This document shows, piece after piece, positions 1 through 10,470 of a stretch of 64,000 nt of DNA. The stretch comes from Microbispora oryzae. GTDB lineage: Bacteria > Actinomycetota > Actinomycetes > Streptosporangiales > Streptosporangiaceae. The notes under the pieces were generated by a model. The model did not search any database. It was not told the origin of the DNA and saw only the letters and a list, made by a program, of their open reading frames with translations. The stretch is from the NCBI RefSeq assembly GCF_017896165.1, contig NZ_JAFCNB010000011.1, forward strand, positions 62,001-126,000. Direction: 5' to 3'. The first letter of the stretch is position 1. Every line of letters starts with the position of its first letter. Position numbers and translations under genes: made by a program.

Positions 1-1265
1 AGCTGGGCGCCGCGGCCGGTGCCGACGAGCAGCGCGGTCGGGGTGGCCAGTCCCAGCGCGCAGGGGCAGGCGATGATCAGTACGGCGACCGCGGCGGTGA
101 AGGCCGCACCGGCGCCCTCGCCCGCGGCGAGCCAGTAGATCAGCGTGGCGGCCGACAGGGCGATGACGATCGGCACGAAGACGCCCGAGATGCGGTCGGC
201 GAGGCGCTGCACCTGCGCCTTTCCGGCCTGGGCCTGCTCGACCAGCCGGGCCATCTGGGCGAGCTGGGTGTCGGACCCGATCCGGGTGGCGCGGACGACC
301 AGACGTCCGCCGGCGTTGACCGTGGCTCCGGTGACGCCGTCGCCCGGCCGCACCTCGACGGGCACCGACTCTCCGGTGAGCATCGAGGCGTCGACCGCCG
401 ACGTGCCCTCCTCGATGACGCCGTCGGTGGCGATCTTCTCGCCGGGCCGTACGACGAAGAGGTCGCCGGCCTTCAGCTCACCGACGGGGACGCGCGACTC
501 GCGGCCGCCGCGGATCACGGCGACGTCCTTGGCTCCCAGGTGGAGCAACGCCCGCAGCGCCGCCCCGGCACGGCGCTTCGAGCGGGCCTCGACGTACCGT
601 CCGACCAGGATGAACGTGGTCACTCCGGCCGCGGCCTCAAGGTAGATGTTCCCCGAGCCGTCGCCGCGTGTGATGGTCAGGTCGAAACCGTGGGTCATCC
701 CCGGCATACCGGCGTCGCCGAAGAACAGCGCCCACAGCGACCAGCTGAACGCCGCGAGCGTGCCCACGGAGACGAGGGTGTCCATGGTCGCGGCGCCGTG
801 GCGCAGGTTGGTCCAGGCGGCGCGGTGGAACGGCAGGCCGCCGTACACGACGACCGGGGCCGCGAGCGTGAGCGACAGCCACTGCCAGTACGTGAACTGC
901 AACGCGGGGATCATGGCCATCGCGACCACGGGTACGGCGAGCACGATGGAGACGAGCAGGCGGGTGCGCAGGGGAGCGAGATCGTCCTCCGGCTCTCCGG
1001 CGGCCGGTTCTGGCTTCGGCGGCTCGGGCAGTTTGGCGGTGTATCCGGCCTTCTCCACCTCAGCCACGAGCAGGTGGGGATCCAGGTCATCGGGGAAGTT
1101 GACCGTGGCCTTCTCGGTGGCGTAGTTGACCGTGGCGGTCACGCCGTCCAGTTTGTTGAGCTTGCGCTCGATCCTGTTGGCGCACGACGCGCAGGTCATG
1201 CCGCCGATCGAGAGCTCGACCGTGTCGCCGCCCATGGGCGGCCGGTCGCCGGTGACGGAGACCAT
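1..1265 (-). CDS. copA: Copper-type P1B ATPase, N-terminal part (runs off window)
   Basis: Heavy-metal efflux ATPase of the inner membrane, probably exporting Cu(I). About 421 N-terminal residues are present. A heavy-metal-associated domain has GMTCASC with Cys25 and Cys28. Membrane segments follow, then the actuator motif TGES near residues 297-300 and the intramembrane metal site CPC near 400-402, followed by GLATPTALL. The phosphorylation loop (DKTG) and nucleotide domain lie beyond position 1. The ATG at 1265 is preceded by AAAGGAG. It is followed upstream by copZ and csoR in the same direction, so the three probably form a copper-induced operon. Cu(I) specificity is inferred from CPC plus the CsoR/CopZ neighbours. 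Confidence 0.95.
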   Translation of the reverse strand, partial: MVSVTGDRPPMGGDTVELSIGGMTCASCANRIERKLNKLDGVTATVNYATEKATVNFPDDLDPHLLVAEVEKAGYTAKLPEPPKPEPAAGEPEDDLAPLRTRLLVSIVLAVPVVAMAMIPALQFTYWQWLSLTLAAPVVVYGGLPFHRAAWTNLRHGAATMDTLVSVGTLAAFSWSLWALFFGDAGMPGMTHGFDLTITRGDGSGNIYLEAAAGVTTFILVGRYVEARSKRRAGAALRALLHLGAKDVAVIRGGRESRVPVGELKAGDLFVVRPGEKIATDGVIEEGTSAVDASMLTGESVPVEVRPGDGVTGATVNAGGRLVVRATRIGSDTQLAQMARLVEQAQAGKAQVQRLADRISGVFVPIVIALSAATLIYWLAAGEGAGAAFTAAVAVLIIACPCALGLATPTALLVGTGRGAQ

Positions 1266-1301
1266 CACTTCTCCTTTCGTCTTTCCACGTGCCGCCCGGC
1301 G

Positions 1302-1523
1302 TCAGTCGCCGGGGTGGGAGCCGACCAGTTCGTATCCGGCCTCCTCGACGGCGGCCTTGATCTGGGCCGGCTCGACGGGGGTGTCGCTGTGCACGGTCAC
1401 CAGCCCGCCGTCGAGCTCGACCTCGACCTCGGTGACTCCGGGCACCTCGCCGACCTCCTCCTTGACGGAGCTGACGCAGTGGCCGCAGGTCATGCCGGCG
1501 ACGGTGTATGTGGCGGTCGTCAT
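1302..1523 (-). CDS. copZ: CopZ-like copper chaperone (HMA domain)
   Basis: A 73-residue protein that is a single heavy-metal-associated domain with the metal loop GMTCGHC near residues 10-16. Family members carry Cu(I) in the cytoplasm to the HMA domain of CopA. The size is normal for free chaperones. It lies 36 bp upstream of copA and 42 bp downstream of the csoR-like gene, same strand. The His in the CxHC-type loop is common in actinobacterial CopZ. Confidence 0.93.
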   Translation of the reverse strand: MTTATYTVAGMTCGHCVSSVKEEVGEVPGVTEVEVELDGGLVTVHSDTPVEPAQIKAAVEEAGYELVGSHPGD

Positions 1524-1565
1524 GACGACTCTCCTCGGTTCTGCTCGGTGTTCCGGTGCGATCGA

Positions 1566-1847
1566 TCAGGAACGGACGAGTCGGGCGATGGCGTCGGAGG
1601 CTTCCTTGATCTTGTCGTCCGCCTCGGCGCCGCCCGTGGCGATGGCCTCGGCGACGCAGTGCGCCATGTGCTCTTCGAGCAGTTCCAGGGCGAACGCCTG
1701 GAGTGCCCTGCCGGCGGCCGAGACCTGGGTGAGGATGTCGATGCAGTACTTGTCCTCGTCGACCATCCGCTGCAGCCCGCGGACCTGCCCCTCGATCCGG
1801 CGCAGCCGTTTGAGGTGGTCGTCCTTGGTGTCCGTGTACCCAGCCAT
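1566..1847 (-). CDS. csoR: CsoR-family copper-sensing repressor
   Basis: All-helical DUF156/CsoR repressor of about 93 residues from the start at 1847 (an upstream start at 1868 would add 7 residues). Counting from MAGYTDTK, the Cu(I) ligand set is Cys35, His60 and Cys64, the C-H-C pattern of CsoR (one residue shifted from the M. tuberculosis numbering). The N-terminal arm has the basic stretch HLKRLRRIEGQVRG used in DNA contact. It is first gene of the csoR-copZ-copA set, so it probably represses its own operon until Cu(I) binds. Confidence 0.93.
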   Translation of the reverse strand: MAGYTDTKDDHLKRLRRIEGQVRGLQRMVDEDKYCIDILTQVSAAGRALQAFALELLEEHMAHCVAEAIATGGAEADDKIKEASDAIARLVRS

Positions 1848-1886
1848 CGCGCTCCGCCCCGCTCTCACGTCCTTTCCTGAGCCAAC

Positions 1887-1903
1887 ACCCTACCCCCCTA
1901 CCG
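1887..1903. promoter_or_regulatory. Candidate CsoR operator
   Basis: Just upstream of csoR the sequence reads ACCCTACCCCCCTACCG, a C-run flanked by TAC, like the G/C-tract operators of actinobacterial CsoR. The opposite arm (GGGGGTGG at 1921) is further away than usual, so this is a tentative assignment from position and composition. Confidence 0.35.
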
Positions 1904-2061
1904 TATTCCGTCGGTACGCCGGGGGTGGCGCCGCGGAGGCGCGGGAGATCGCCGCGGGGCGATCCGTCAGCCGCGAGCGTGGTGTCCCGACGCCCGCCGT
2001 TCTCGTGGCCGTTGCGCTCAGGCACGTGTCCGTTACGCCGTGCTACCGTCGTTGACCAGCC

Positions 2062-2445
2062 ATGATTCGCCGTTCCGACATCGACATGAGGCCACGCTGT
2101 GCGGCGTGGTCCGTCGTGCTGCTGGGAATCATCACGGTCGCCCATCTCTGGTCTCACGCCTGCAGTCCTTATGGCGGCGCGGATCATAGGAGTTCTCCGC
2201 CGATCGCGTCCGAATCCGATCACCCATGGAATGGCGGCGACGACACGACCGCGCATTCCGTGGCGTTCACGGTGCCCGGCGCGGCGGCCGCCGCCGCGGG
2301 GCCCCCGCTCGCCGGGCCCGATGTCGAGATCGCGCCGCTGAGCCCGCCGTCGATCGACCCCGCGAGCCGGGCGGGACGGGATCCGCCGTGCGGCTATCGG
2401 GCCCGCGCGGTGCTCACGCGCACCCTGGAGATCTGTCGTCGCTGA
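2062..2445 (+). CDS. Small membrane-anchored hypothetical protein
   Basis: A 127-residue protein with one N-terminal hydrophobic segment (about residues 14-31) that ends in HLWSHACSP, followed by a Pro/Ala-rich region and a C-terminal Cys. No family is assigned with certainty; it resembles the short actinobacterial DUF6153-type proteins often found near metal genes. The start is uncertain because no clear ribosome-binding site is visible; ATG 2086 is an alternative. It precedes the PLP enzyme by 91 bp on the same strand. Confidence 0.5.
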   Translation: MIRRSDIDMRPRCAAWSVVLLGIITVAHLWSHACSPYGGADHRSSPPIASESDHPWNGGDDTTAHSVAFTVPGAAAAAAGPPLAGPDVEIAPLSPPSIDPASRAGRDPPCGYRARAVLTRTLEICRR

Positions 2446-2536
2446 CAGGCGGGACGAGCCGCCGTCCGTACGGGACCGCGGCCCGTCCGCATGTCCGGAA
2501 GCGTCAGCGACGAGCACAAGGAGCTCAGGACCCGCC

Positions 2537-3592
2537 ATGTCCGCCCTGCGATCCACCCTCGGCACACCCGGCACCGCCCCACTCGTGGGCGACACCCCGC
2601 TCTATCGGATCGGAGCGCCGTTCGCCCCGGCGGGACGCGGCTTCTGGGCGAAGCTGGAAGGCGCGAACCCGGGCGGTCTCAAGGACCGTTCGGCACTGCA
2701 CATCGTCGAACGCGCGCGGGCGCGGGGCGAGCTCGCACCGGGGGCCAGGATCGTCGAATCGACGTCGGGCACCTTCGGGCTCGGGCTGGCGCTGGCCGCG
2801 GTCGCCTACGGTCATCCCCTGACCGTGGTCACCGATCCCGGCATGGAGGACATCGTCCACCGGCTGCTCAGCGCGTACGGCGCGGAGGTCGTCACCGTGA
2901 CCGAGCCACATCCGGTGGGTGGCTGGCAGCGGGCCCGCCTGGAGCGGCTGGCGGAGCTGCGGGGCGCGTGGCCCGCGGCCTACTGGCCCCGGCAGTACGA
3001 CAATCCCGACAACGCGGGCGCGTACGCCGGCCTGGCGGGGGAGTTGCTCACCCAGATCGACCGGGTGGACGTCCTGGTGTGCAGCGTCGGCACGGGCGGC
3101 CACTCGGCGGGGATCGCCCGGGTGCTCCGCCGGCGTTTTCCGGAGATGCGGCTGATCGGCGTCGACTCCGTCGGCTCGGCGATCTTCGGGCAGCCCGCAC
3201 GGCCCCGCCTCATGCGAGGGCTGGGCAGCAGCGTCCATCCGGGCAACGTCGCCCACGAGGCGTTCGACGAGGTCCACTGGGTCGCGCCGCACGAGGCGGT
3301 GTGGGCGTGCCGCACGCTCGCGTCCACCCACTACGCCACGGGTGGCTGGAGCGTCGGCGCTGTCACCGTCGTCGCCGCATGGTGCGCCCGCACCCTGCGG
3401 CCCGGCACCCGGATCGTGGCGATCTTCCCCGACGGCCCCGCCCGCTACTTCACCACGGTCTTCGACGACGCCTACTGCGCGCGGCACGACCTGCTCGGCC
3501 GCCCGCCCGCGCCCGAACCGGAGGAGATCGCGCATCCCGGTGACGCCGAGGTCACGCGCTGGACCCGCTGCGCCAAGGTGGTGACGGGGTGA
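2537..3592 (+). CDS. PLP-dependent cysteine-synthase-like enzyme
   Basis: A 351-residue fold-type II PLP enzyme of the cysteine synthase / SbnA group. The Schiff-base lysine is Lys49 in NPGGLKDR, the substrate loop is STSGT at 75-79, and the phosphate-binding loop is GTGGHSAG around residue 185. Relatives perform beta-replacement on O-acetyl- or O-phosphoserine, yielding cysteine or diamino acids such as the SbnA and EDDS precursors. The C-terminal 40 residues are not typical of housekeeping CysK/CysM. Its stop overlaps the GTG start of an MFS transporter, so product and transport are probably linked. The substrate is unknown; the metal-rich context makes a metal-related role possible but unproven. 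Confidence 0.85.
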   Translation: MSALRSTLGTPGTAPLVGDTPLYRIGAPFAPAGRGFWAKLEGANPGGLKDRSALHIVERARARGELAPGARIVESTSGTFGLGLALAAVAYGHPLTVVTDPGMEDIVHRLLSAYGAEVVTVTEPHPVGGWQRARLERLAELRGAWPAAYWPRQYDNPDNAGAYAGLAGELLTQIDRVDVLVCSVGTGGHSAGIARVLRRRFPEMRLIGVDSVGSAIFGQPARPRLMRGLGSSVHPGNVAHEAFDEVHWVAPHEAVWACRTLASTHYATGGWSVGAVTVVAAWCARTLRPGTRIVAIFPDGPARYFTTVFDDAYCARHDLLGRPPAPEPEEIAHPGDAEVTRWTRCAKVVTG

Positions 3593-4818
3593 CGCTCCGG
3601 CGCCTGCTCTCCTTCGACCCGGCCGTCCGGCTGCTCATGGTGAACCAGCTCACCATCAACGTCGGCTTCTACATGCTCATGCCGTACCTGGCCGGGCACC
3701 TGTCCCATGGTCTCGGCATGGCCGCGTGGGCGGTCGGCCTGGTGCTGGGCGCGCGGAACCTCAGTCAGCAGGGGCTGTTCCTGCTCGGCGGCACACTCGC
3801 CGACCGGCTGGGATACAAGAACGTCATCGTCGCGGGGTGCCTGCTGCGCACGTCCGGGTTCGTGTTGCTCGGATTCGCCGACTCCCTCGGCGCGCTCCTG
3901 GTCGCCTCGGCGGCCACCGGCTTCGCCGGCGCGCTGTTCAACCCGGCCGTACGGGCCTACCTCGCCCATGCCGCGGCCGACCGCCGGGTGGAGGCGTTCG
4001 CGCTGTTCAACGTGTTCTACCAGGCGGGCACGCTGCTCGGCCCGCTCATCGGCCTGACCCTGGTCGCGGTGGACTTCCGCCTGGTATGCCTCGTGGCTGG
4101 GGGTCTGTTCGCCGCGCTGACCGTGCTGCAGATCAGGGCGCTGCCTCCCTGCCACGCCGTGCCCGTGGCCGCCGCCGGGGTGCTCGGCGACTGGCGGGCC
4201 ATCGTGGGCAACCGGCCGTTCCTGCTGTTCGCCGTGGCGATGACCGGCGCGTACGTCGTGTCGTTCCAGATCTATCTCGTGCTCCCGCTGGAGGTGGGCG
4301 ACGCCGGGGCGGTCACCGCGATCTTCGCTCTCTCCGCCGCCGTCGCGGTCGTCGGCCAGTCGCGGATCACGAGCTGGGCCCGTGAGCGATGGGCTCCGCC
4401 GTACGCGATCTCAATGGGGCTCGCGTCGATGGGGGTGGCGTTCGTGCCTCCCGCGCTCTGCGCCGCGCTCTGGCCGGACGCGACGGCGGCGCGGGTGGGG
4501 GCGATCCTGGTCTGCGCGGTGGTGCTGACGTTCGGCACGACCCTGAGCTATCCGTTCGAGATGGACACCGTGGTGCGGTTGTCCGGCGAGCGGCTGGTGG
4601 CGACGCACTACGGCCTCTACAACACCGTCGCAGGAGTGGGCATCGCGCTGGGGAACCTGCTGACCGGGGCGCTGCTCGACACCGGGGTGCGCGTGCTCAC
4701 CTGGATCGCCCTGGCGGCCCTGGGCGGTGCGGGCGCCCTCGCCGTTCACCTGCTCGGGCGGGCCGGGCGGCTCGCCGGGAGCGAACCGGTGGCGGTCGTC
4801 GGATCCCGAGTAGCCTGA
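3589..4818 (+). CDS. MFS transporter
   Basis: A 409-residue major facilitator protein with about 12 hydrophobic segments and a loop RNLSQQG...[13 protein letters not shown] that matches the conserved MFS loop 2-3 motif. The GTG start at 3589 overlaps the stop of the PLP-enzyme gene (GTGA), showing tight translational coupling. It belongs to the multidrug/metabolite exporter-like branch. It may export or import the product of the upstream enzyme. The stop codon lies inside the operator of the next gene. Confidence 0.85.
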   Translation: MTLRRLLSFDPAVRLLMVNQLTINVGFYMLMPYLAGHLSHGLGMAAWAVGLVLGARNLSQQGLFLLGGTLADRLGYKNVIVAGCLLRTSGFVLLGFADSLGALLVASAATGFAGALFNPAVRAYLAHAAADRRVEAFALFNVFYQAGTLLGPLIGLTLVAVDFRLVCLVAGGLFAALTVLQIRALPPCHAVPVAAAGVLGDWRAIVGNRPFLLFAVAMTGAYVVSFQIYLVLPLEVGDAGAVTAIFALSAAVAVVGQSRITSWARERWAPPYAISMGLASMGVAFVPPALCAALWPDATAARVGAILVCAVVLTFGTTLSYPFEMDTVVRLSGERLVATHYGLYNTVAGVGIALGNLLTGALLDTGVRVLTWIALAALGGAGALAVHLLGRAGRLAGSEPVAVVGSRVA

Positions 4819-4839
4819 ATTCAGGGTTTTATGAATTCA
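4816..4839. promoter_or_regulatory. ArsR/SmtB-type operator with two TGAATTCA palindromes
   Basis: Two perfect TGAATTCA palindromes at 4816-4823 and 4832-4839 are separated by 8 bp (16 bp start to start). TGAA...TTCA arms are typical of ArsR/SmtB repressor sites. The block lies 24 bp before the cmtR-like start and its first base is the first base of the MFS stop codon. It would let the sensor and CDF genes be expressed separately from the PLP-MFS pair. Confidence 0.65.
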
Positions 4840-4862
4840 ATGATTCCTGTACCGTGGCGAAC

Positions 4863-5198
4863 ATGCTGACCATCGCCTCCGACGGCGAGATGCTCGCGCG
4901 CTTCGGTCGAGCGCTCGCCGACCCCATCCGCTGCCGGCTGCTGCTCGCTCTCCGCGAGGCGCCGGCCTATCCCTCCGACCTCGCGGACACGCTGGGCGTC
5001 TCACGTACCCGGTTGTCGAACCATCTGGCCTGCCTGCGTGACTGCGGCCTCGTCGTCGCGGTACCGGTCGGTCGCCGCGTCCGCTACGAGCTGGCCGACC
5101 CACGGCTGGCCCACGCACTCGACGACCTGCGCCGGGCCGTCGTCGCGGTCGCCTCCGACGGCACCTGCCCGGAGGCCGCGGAGAAGGGGTGCTGTTGA
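4863..5198 (+). CDS. CmtR-like ArsR/SmtB metal sensor
   Basis: A 111-residue winged-helix repressor. Cys57 and Cys61 in the recognition helix region (NHLACLRDCG) and Cys102 near the C-terminus have the same positions as the Cd(II)/Pb(II) ligands of M. tuberculosis CmtR. Cys24 and a terminal Cys110-Cys111 pair are additional. The ATG at 4863 has no clear ribosome-binding site, so translation may be leaderless or weak. The gene overlaps the CDF transporter gene by 10 bp. Expected role: repress this pair and release on Cd/Pb or a similar soft metal. Metal identity is inferred from ligand positions only. Confidence 0.85.
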   Translation: MLTIASDGEMLARFGRALADPIRCRLLLALREAPAYPSDLADTLGVSRTRLSNHLACLRDCGLVVAVPVGRRVRYELADPRLAHALDDLRRAVVAVASDGTCPEAAEKGCC

Positions 5199-5941
5199 CA
5201 CCGGCCGCCGGCCTCGCCCCGGTCCGGCGTACGGTGCTGGTCCGCCGGATCCGGCTGCTGGTCACGGCCACCATCGGCTACAACGTGGTCGAGGCGATCG
5301 TGGGGATCACCCTCGGCGTGCACGCATCATCCACCGCACTGATCGGCTTCGGCCTCGACTCGGTCATCGAGGTCTCCTCGGCCGCGGCCGTCGCCTGGCA
5401 GTTCTCCGCGGGCACGCACGAGACGCGCGAGGCCCGCGAGAAGATCGCCCTGCGTGTCATCGCTTTCTCGTTCTTCGCGCTCGCCGCGTACGTCGCCGTC
5501 GAGGCCGTTCGCGCGCTCGCGGGCGGCGGGGAGGCCGAGCCGTCGCGACCGGGTCTCATCCTGGCGGCGCTGTCGCTGGTCGTGATGCCGCTGCTGTCGC
5601 TCACCCAGCGCCGGGCGGGCCGCGAGCTGGGCTCCGCTTCGGCGTTCGCCGACTCCAAGCAGACTCTCCTGTGCACCTACCTGTCGGCGATCCTGCTCGT
5701 CGGCCTCGGGCTCAACGCGACCCTCGGCTGGTCCTGGGCCGATCCGGTCGCCGCGCTGGTCATCGCCGTGGTGGCGGTGAAGGAGGGACGAGAAGCCTGG
5801 CGCGGCGACGCCTGCTGCCCGCCGCCTCCGCTGGGCGGCACGCTCGCCGAAGAGCGAGACGGATGTGGTTGCGCCTCCGGCTGTGGCTGTGGCTCCGGCT
5901 GTGCTTCCGGTCGTGCTTCCGTTGATGGTGACATCGTCTGA
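5189..5941 (+). CDS. CDF-family cation transporter with Cys-rich tail
   Basis: A 250-residue cation diffusion facilitator-like membrane protein (about five to six hydrophobic segments; FGLDSVIEVSSAAAV corresponds to the metal-site helix 2 and FADSKQT to the second half-site). The GTG start at 5189 lies inside the sensor gene. The C-terminal 45 residues contain a dense run of Cys-Gly pairs (CGCASGCGCGSGC) plus a DACC motif, unlike the cytoplasmic beta-alpha domain of usual CDF proteins. This suggests a soft-metal-binding tail. It is probably the efflux partner of the CmtR-like sensor. Confidence 0.85.
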   Translation: MLLTPAAGLAPVRRTVLVRRIRLLVTATIGYNVVEAIVGITLGVHASSTALIGFGLDSVIEVSSAAAVAWQFSAGTHETREAREKIALRVIAFSFFALAAYVAVEAVRALAGGGEAEPSRPGLILAALSLVVMPLLSLTQRRAGRELGSASAFADSKQTLLCTYLSAILLVGLGLNATLGWSWADPVAALVIAVVAVKEGREAWRGDACCPPPPLGGTLAEERDGCGCASGCGCGSGCASGRASVDGDIV

Positions 5942-6378
5942 TACGGCAGTGTTCAACGACCGCTCCGCGCGGGTCTGGCTCCGCCCCCATACGCGACACG
6001 CGGACGCAGGCGCCCGGGCACGGGCTGCCGGGGTAGACGCCTGGGGATAGGCGCCGGGTATAGGCGCCGGGTATAGGCAAGGCGCGACGTCGGGTGGACG
6101 CCCATATCGGCCCTTGGCATGGAGCCTCCCAGCGACTCTCAGACTGAGGTTCTCTGAAGGTCTCGTCCGCCGCGCGTCGGCTGGATGGCGGCCGCATGCG
6201 GTGACGCGAGGCGGGCCGAGCGTTTCTGTCCACATTTCCGCCTTAAATGGCATTTCGATAGGCCGCTCACTATTTGATGGCATATCTGATCTGGAAGGTA
6301 AAGGAAATAGTTGAGCCGTTGCTCAGATGTGTAAACGAGTGGTAATCGGAGAATCACTAGAGGTGAGAATCCCCAGGT
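5942..6378. other. Non-coding gap with a 13-bp tandem repeat and an AT-richer stretch
   Basis: No convincing gene is seen. At 6047-6079 a 13-bp unit (ATAGGCGCCGGGT) occurs twice perfectly and a third time in part. From about 6230 to 6360 base composition falls below the surroundings, which fits a promoter region for the downstream DivIVA-like gene. No known riboswitch pattern was recognised. Confidence 0.5.
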
Positions 6379-6507
6379 GTGGGCGTGGGATCTGGCGCTC
6401 GGGTGGGCCTTAGGCGAAGGGGCGAAATCGGAAATGTCGCACGGTTTGTCGCGCGTTCATGGCTGCATCCCTCTGGCAATGATTCCGGCGAGTGGCGGAA
6501 AGGGTTG

Positions 6508-7299
6508 GTGAAGCGGGTCATGGGCGGCGAACACGAACACGGACCCAGGAACGGACCCAACGGGCTCAAGGGAGCCAGCAGGCCCGGAAACGGGCCAGGA
6601 GACGGACGCAAGCACAGGCACGACAACGATCACGACAACGAACACGGAACCGGACATGGTGCCGGACACGGCCACGGGCACGGCCACGACACGGAGGTGT
6701 TGGAGGGCGACCCGGTGCCGTTCGGCGGCATTGGCGGGGCGTCTCGGATCGTCACCCCCAGCGACGTGCGCAATCAGGTCTTCTCCGTCGTCCGCCTGCG
6801 CGAGGGCTATGACCTGGCGGAGGTCGACGGCTTCCTTGGGCGCGTCGAAACGGCACTGAGCCGGCTCGTACGTGAAAACGAGGAGTTGAAGGCGCGGCTG
6901 AGCTCGACGCCGGACTGCACCGCCCTCGAGGCCGCTCCGTCGCCGGGCGCCCGGGCCGTCCGGATCGTCGAGGTCGCCGAGGAGGCGGCCGACCGCATCG
7001 TCGCGATGGCGAACAAGGAGGCCGAAACGATCGTCGCGCAGGCGCGGCGACGCGCCGACGGCCTGGGGCGCGACGCACTGGAAAAGATCACTGAGCTGCA
7101 GCGTCAGGCGCAGGAGACCCGCAGAGAGGTCATGGAACGCCGGCTTCAGGATCTGCGGCTGATCGTCGCGGACTTCGACGCGGTGCTGCGGCAGTGCTTT
7201 CACGAGCACACGGAGCACCTGCTCGCCCTGCTGGACGGGCGGGAACCGCCCGGCCCGGTCGCGGACGCCTCTACCCGTGAGGCGGCTCCACAGCTCTAG
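6508..7299 (+). CDS. DivIVA-like coiled-coil protein with His-rich N-terminus
   Basis: The core has the DivIVA/Wag31 N-terminal signature: TPSDVRNQVFSVVRLREGYDL then DGFLGRVE, followed by a long coiled coil rich in Glu, Ala and Arg. DivIVA proteins assemble at curved membranes and steer polar growth in actinomycetes. In front of this domain is an unusual stretch of about 60 residues rich in His, Asp, Gly and Asn (for example GHGHGHGHD), a likely divalent-metal-binding tail. Starts are ambiguous: GTG 6508 follows GGAAAGGG, ATG 6520 is close, and the frame is open back to GTG 6379. It sits directly before ZIP and His-rich CDF transporter genes. Confidence 0.75.
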   Translation: MKRVMGGEHEHGPRNGPNGLKGASRPGNGPGDGRKHRHDNDHDNEHGTGHGAGHGHGHGHDTEVLEGDPVPFGGIGGASRIVTPSDVRNQVFSVVRLREGYDLAEVDGFLGRVETALSRLVRENEELKARLSSTPDCTALEAAPSPGARAVRIVEVAEEAADRIVAMANKEAETIVAQARRRADGLGRDALEKITELQRQAQETRREVMERRLQDLRLIVADFDAVLRQCFHEHTEHLLALLDGREPPGPVADASTREAAPQL

Positions 7300-7401
7300 G
7301 CCGCGATCCGAATTCCCCACGTCCGTCACGAGCCGGGGGTCACCCACGGGCTGCGTGGCATCGCGTACGACGTCATCAACTCGATCCCAGGAGCCGTACA
7401 G

Positions 7402-8361
7402 ATGCGACTGACAGATTGGCCGGGGGCGATCGGAGCCGCGTTGGAGCGGCAGCCGGCCGGGCAGGAGGCGTGGGCAGCGGTCGTGCTGGTCTGCGCCTCG
7501 ACCCTCGCGGGGGCCTGGCTGGCCCGCAGGAACTCACGGCGTATGACGATCTGGCTGGCGATCGCCTCGGCGATGATGCTGGTCACCGCCCTCGTCGACC
7601 TGCTGCCCGACGCATGGCACGAGGCGGCGGAGAGCCGCACCCCGATGTGGACCGTTGGACTCGCCGCCGTCCTCGGCTTCACCGTCATCACCTACTTCAC
7701 CCGGAAGGGCTGCGCATGCCCGCACGATGCGGCGGAGTCCCGCGCCGGGAAACACGCACCGGGACTGCATCGCCGGGTGAAAGAGGCGGTCGGCGCGGCG
7801 CTCTACGGCGGGATGGGTACGGCCGCCGCCCTGACTCTCCATCGGGCGATCGAGGGGGCGACTCTCGCGCTGACCGCGTCAGCGATGATCATCCTCGCGC
7901 TGACGGTGCACTCCGCGAGTGAGGGCCTGGCGTTGGCCGCCCTGCTGGACATGGCCCGGCAGCGTCTCGCTCCCTGGCTGGTCGTGGCCTGCCTCAGCCC
8001 CGCGGTGGGTGTGCTCTTCGCGACCTTCCGGCCGTTGCCCGAGCAGTGGGTGCCGGTTCTGCTCGGGCTGGTCATCGGGGTGCTGTCCCGTACGGCGATC
8101 GTCGGAATGCGGCTCGCCGGCAGCCGCCAGCGCAACGGGCGGCTCTCCCGGACACACCTCGCCATCGCCGCCGCCGTGTCCATCACCGCGGGCACCCTCC
8201 TTGCCTTCGCCCATGCGACGCATGGGGACGAGGAGAGCGGGCGGACTGCGGAGCGGAGCGCCGGAGCCATGGCCACCCGTGCCGAGATCTCTCGCGCGAT
8301 CTCTCAGGCGGCTCCGGTGAGCGTGGTGGAGGAGCCGAGGCGAGAGGGCGCGCAGCTGTGA
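7402..8361 (+). CDS. ZIP-family metal transporter
   Basis: A 319-residue membrane protein with about eight hydrophobic segments. Two copies of the ZIP metal-site signature are visible: HRAIEGATLAL (transmembrane 4) and HSASEGLALAALL (transmembrane 5). A short Cys/His loop (CACPH) follows transmembrane 3. ZIP proteins usually move Zn(II) or Fe(II)/Mn(II) into the cytoplasm. ATG 7402 has GGAG eight bases upstream. It lies 37 bp before a CDF transporter, so it probably shares its transcript and metal regulation. Confidence 0.85.
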   Translation: MRLTDWPGAIGAALERQPAGQEAWAAVVLVCASTLAGAWLARRNSRRMTIWLAIASAMMLVTALVDLLPDAWHEAAESRTPMWTVGLAAVLGFTVITYFTRKGCACPHDAAESRAGKHAPGLHRRVKEAVGAALYGGMGTAAALTLHRAIEGATLALTASAMIILALTVHSASEGLALAALLDMARQRLAPWLVVACLSPAVGVLFATFRPLPEQWVPVLLGLVIGVLSRTAIVGMRLAGSRQRNGRLSRTHLAIAAAVSITAGTLLAFAHATHGDEESGRTAERSAGAMATRAEISRAISQAAPVSVVEEPRREGAQL

Positions 8362-8398
8362 CAGGCCGCCGCGAATGGGATCAGGAGGCGTATTGATC

Positions 8399-9534
<1,136 letters not shown>

Positions 9535-9538
<4 letters not shown>

Positions 9539-10470
9539 CGCGCATGACCGGGCAACCAACCGACAGAGCGAGCGCCGCGATGATCGCGAAGATGCGGTTC
9601 CGCCGGAGGGCCGCCAGGTTTCTGCTCCTGCCCGTGCTGGCGTGCGCGATGGCATGCTCAGGAGCCGGCACCGAAGACGTGCTGACCCGCGCCCGCGCCT
9701 CCGGGACCCTGCGCGTCGCGCTGACGGAGGCCAATCCGCCGTGGAACTTCCTCGACGACGCAGACAGACCCGCCGGTTACGACGTCGACGTCGCCAGGGA
9801 GCTCGCGAAGCGGCTGCGGATCGGGCAGGTCGAATTCATCGGCTCCGACTACGCCAGCTTCATCGGCGGCGTGCTGGCCGACAGGTTCGACATCGTCGTC
9901 TCCGCGCAGACGATCACGAGCAGGCGCCGCGAACAGGTCGACTTCTCCCGTCCTTACGCGGTCAACGACGTCGCCGTCTTCGTCCGGACGGGAGACACGG
10001 CGATCGTCGATGTCGGTGACCTGGCCGGCCGGAGGATCGCCGTCTCCGAGGGCACCACGGAGGCCGACTTCGCCCGCTCCGCGATCCCACGGGCGAACGT
10101 CAGGACCTACCGCAACGCGACGCTGGGACTGACCGACCTGTCGCAGGGACGCGCCGACGCGGCCCTCGTCTCCCGCTTTCAGGGCGGCTACCTCGCCACG
10201 CGGAAGGCGCTGCCGGTCCGGGCCGCGATCCCCGCGCTCCACCGGGAGATCCTCGGCATGTCGTTCCGCAAGGGATCCCCGCACTTCAGGGACGCCGTCG
10301 ACACGGCGATCAACGGCATGATCGCGGACGGCACGCTGACGGCGATCTCCCACCGTTGGTTCGGCGACGTCGACATGGCGGCCGAGATGCGCGACCTGCC
10401 GACGGCCAAGGCGGACAAGGCGGCCCCGACTGCTCCGGCCACCCCATCACCCGCGTACAGGAGCCTCTGA
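9535..10470 (+). CDS. Amino-acid-type ABC solute-binding lipoprotein
   Basis: A 311-residue family 3 extracellular binding protein. Basic N-terminus, hydrophobic stretch and Cys (PVLAC or AMAC) form a lipoprotein signal. The mature part starts LRVALTEANPPWNFLDD and has GYDVDVARELAKRL and DIVVSAQTITSRRREQVDFSRPY, all typical of polar-amino-acid binding proteins. ATG 9535 overlaps the CDF stop. The ligand is not predictable; an amino acid, cystine or metal-amino-acid complex are options. It forms an operon with the next two genes. Confidence 0.88.
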
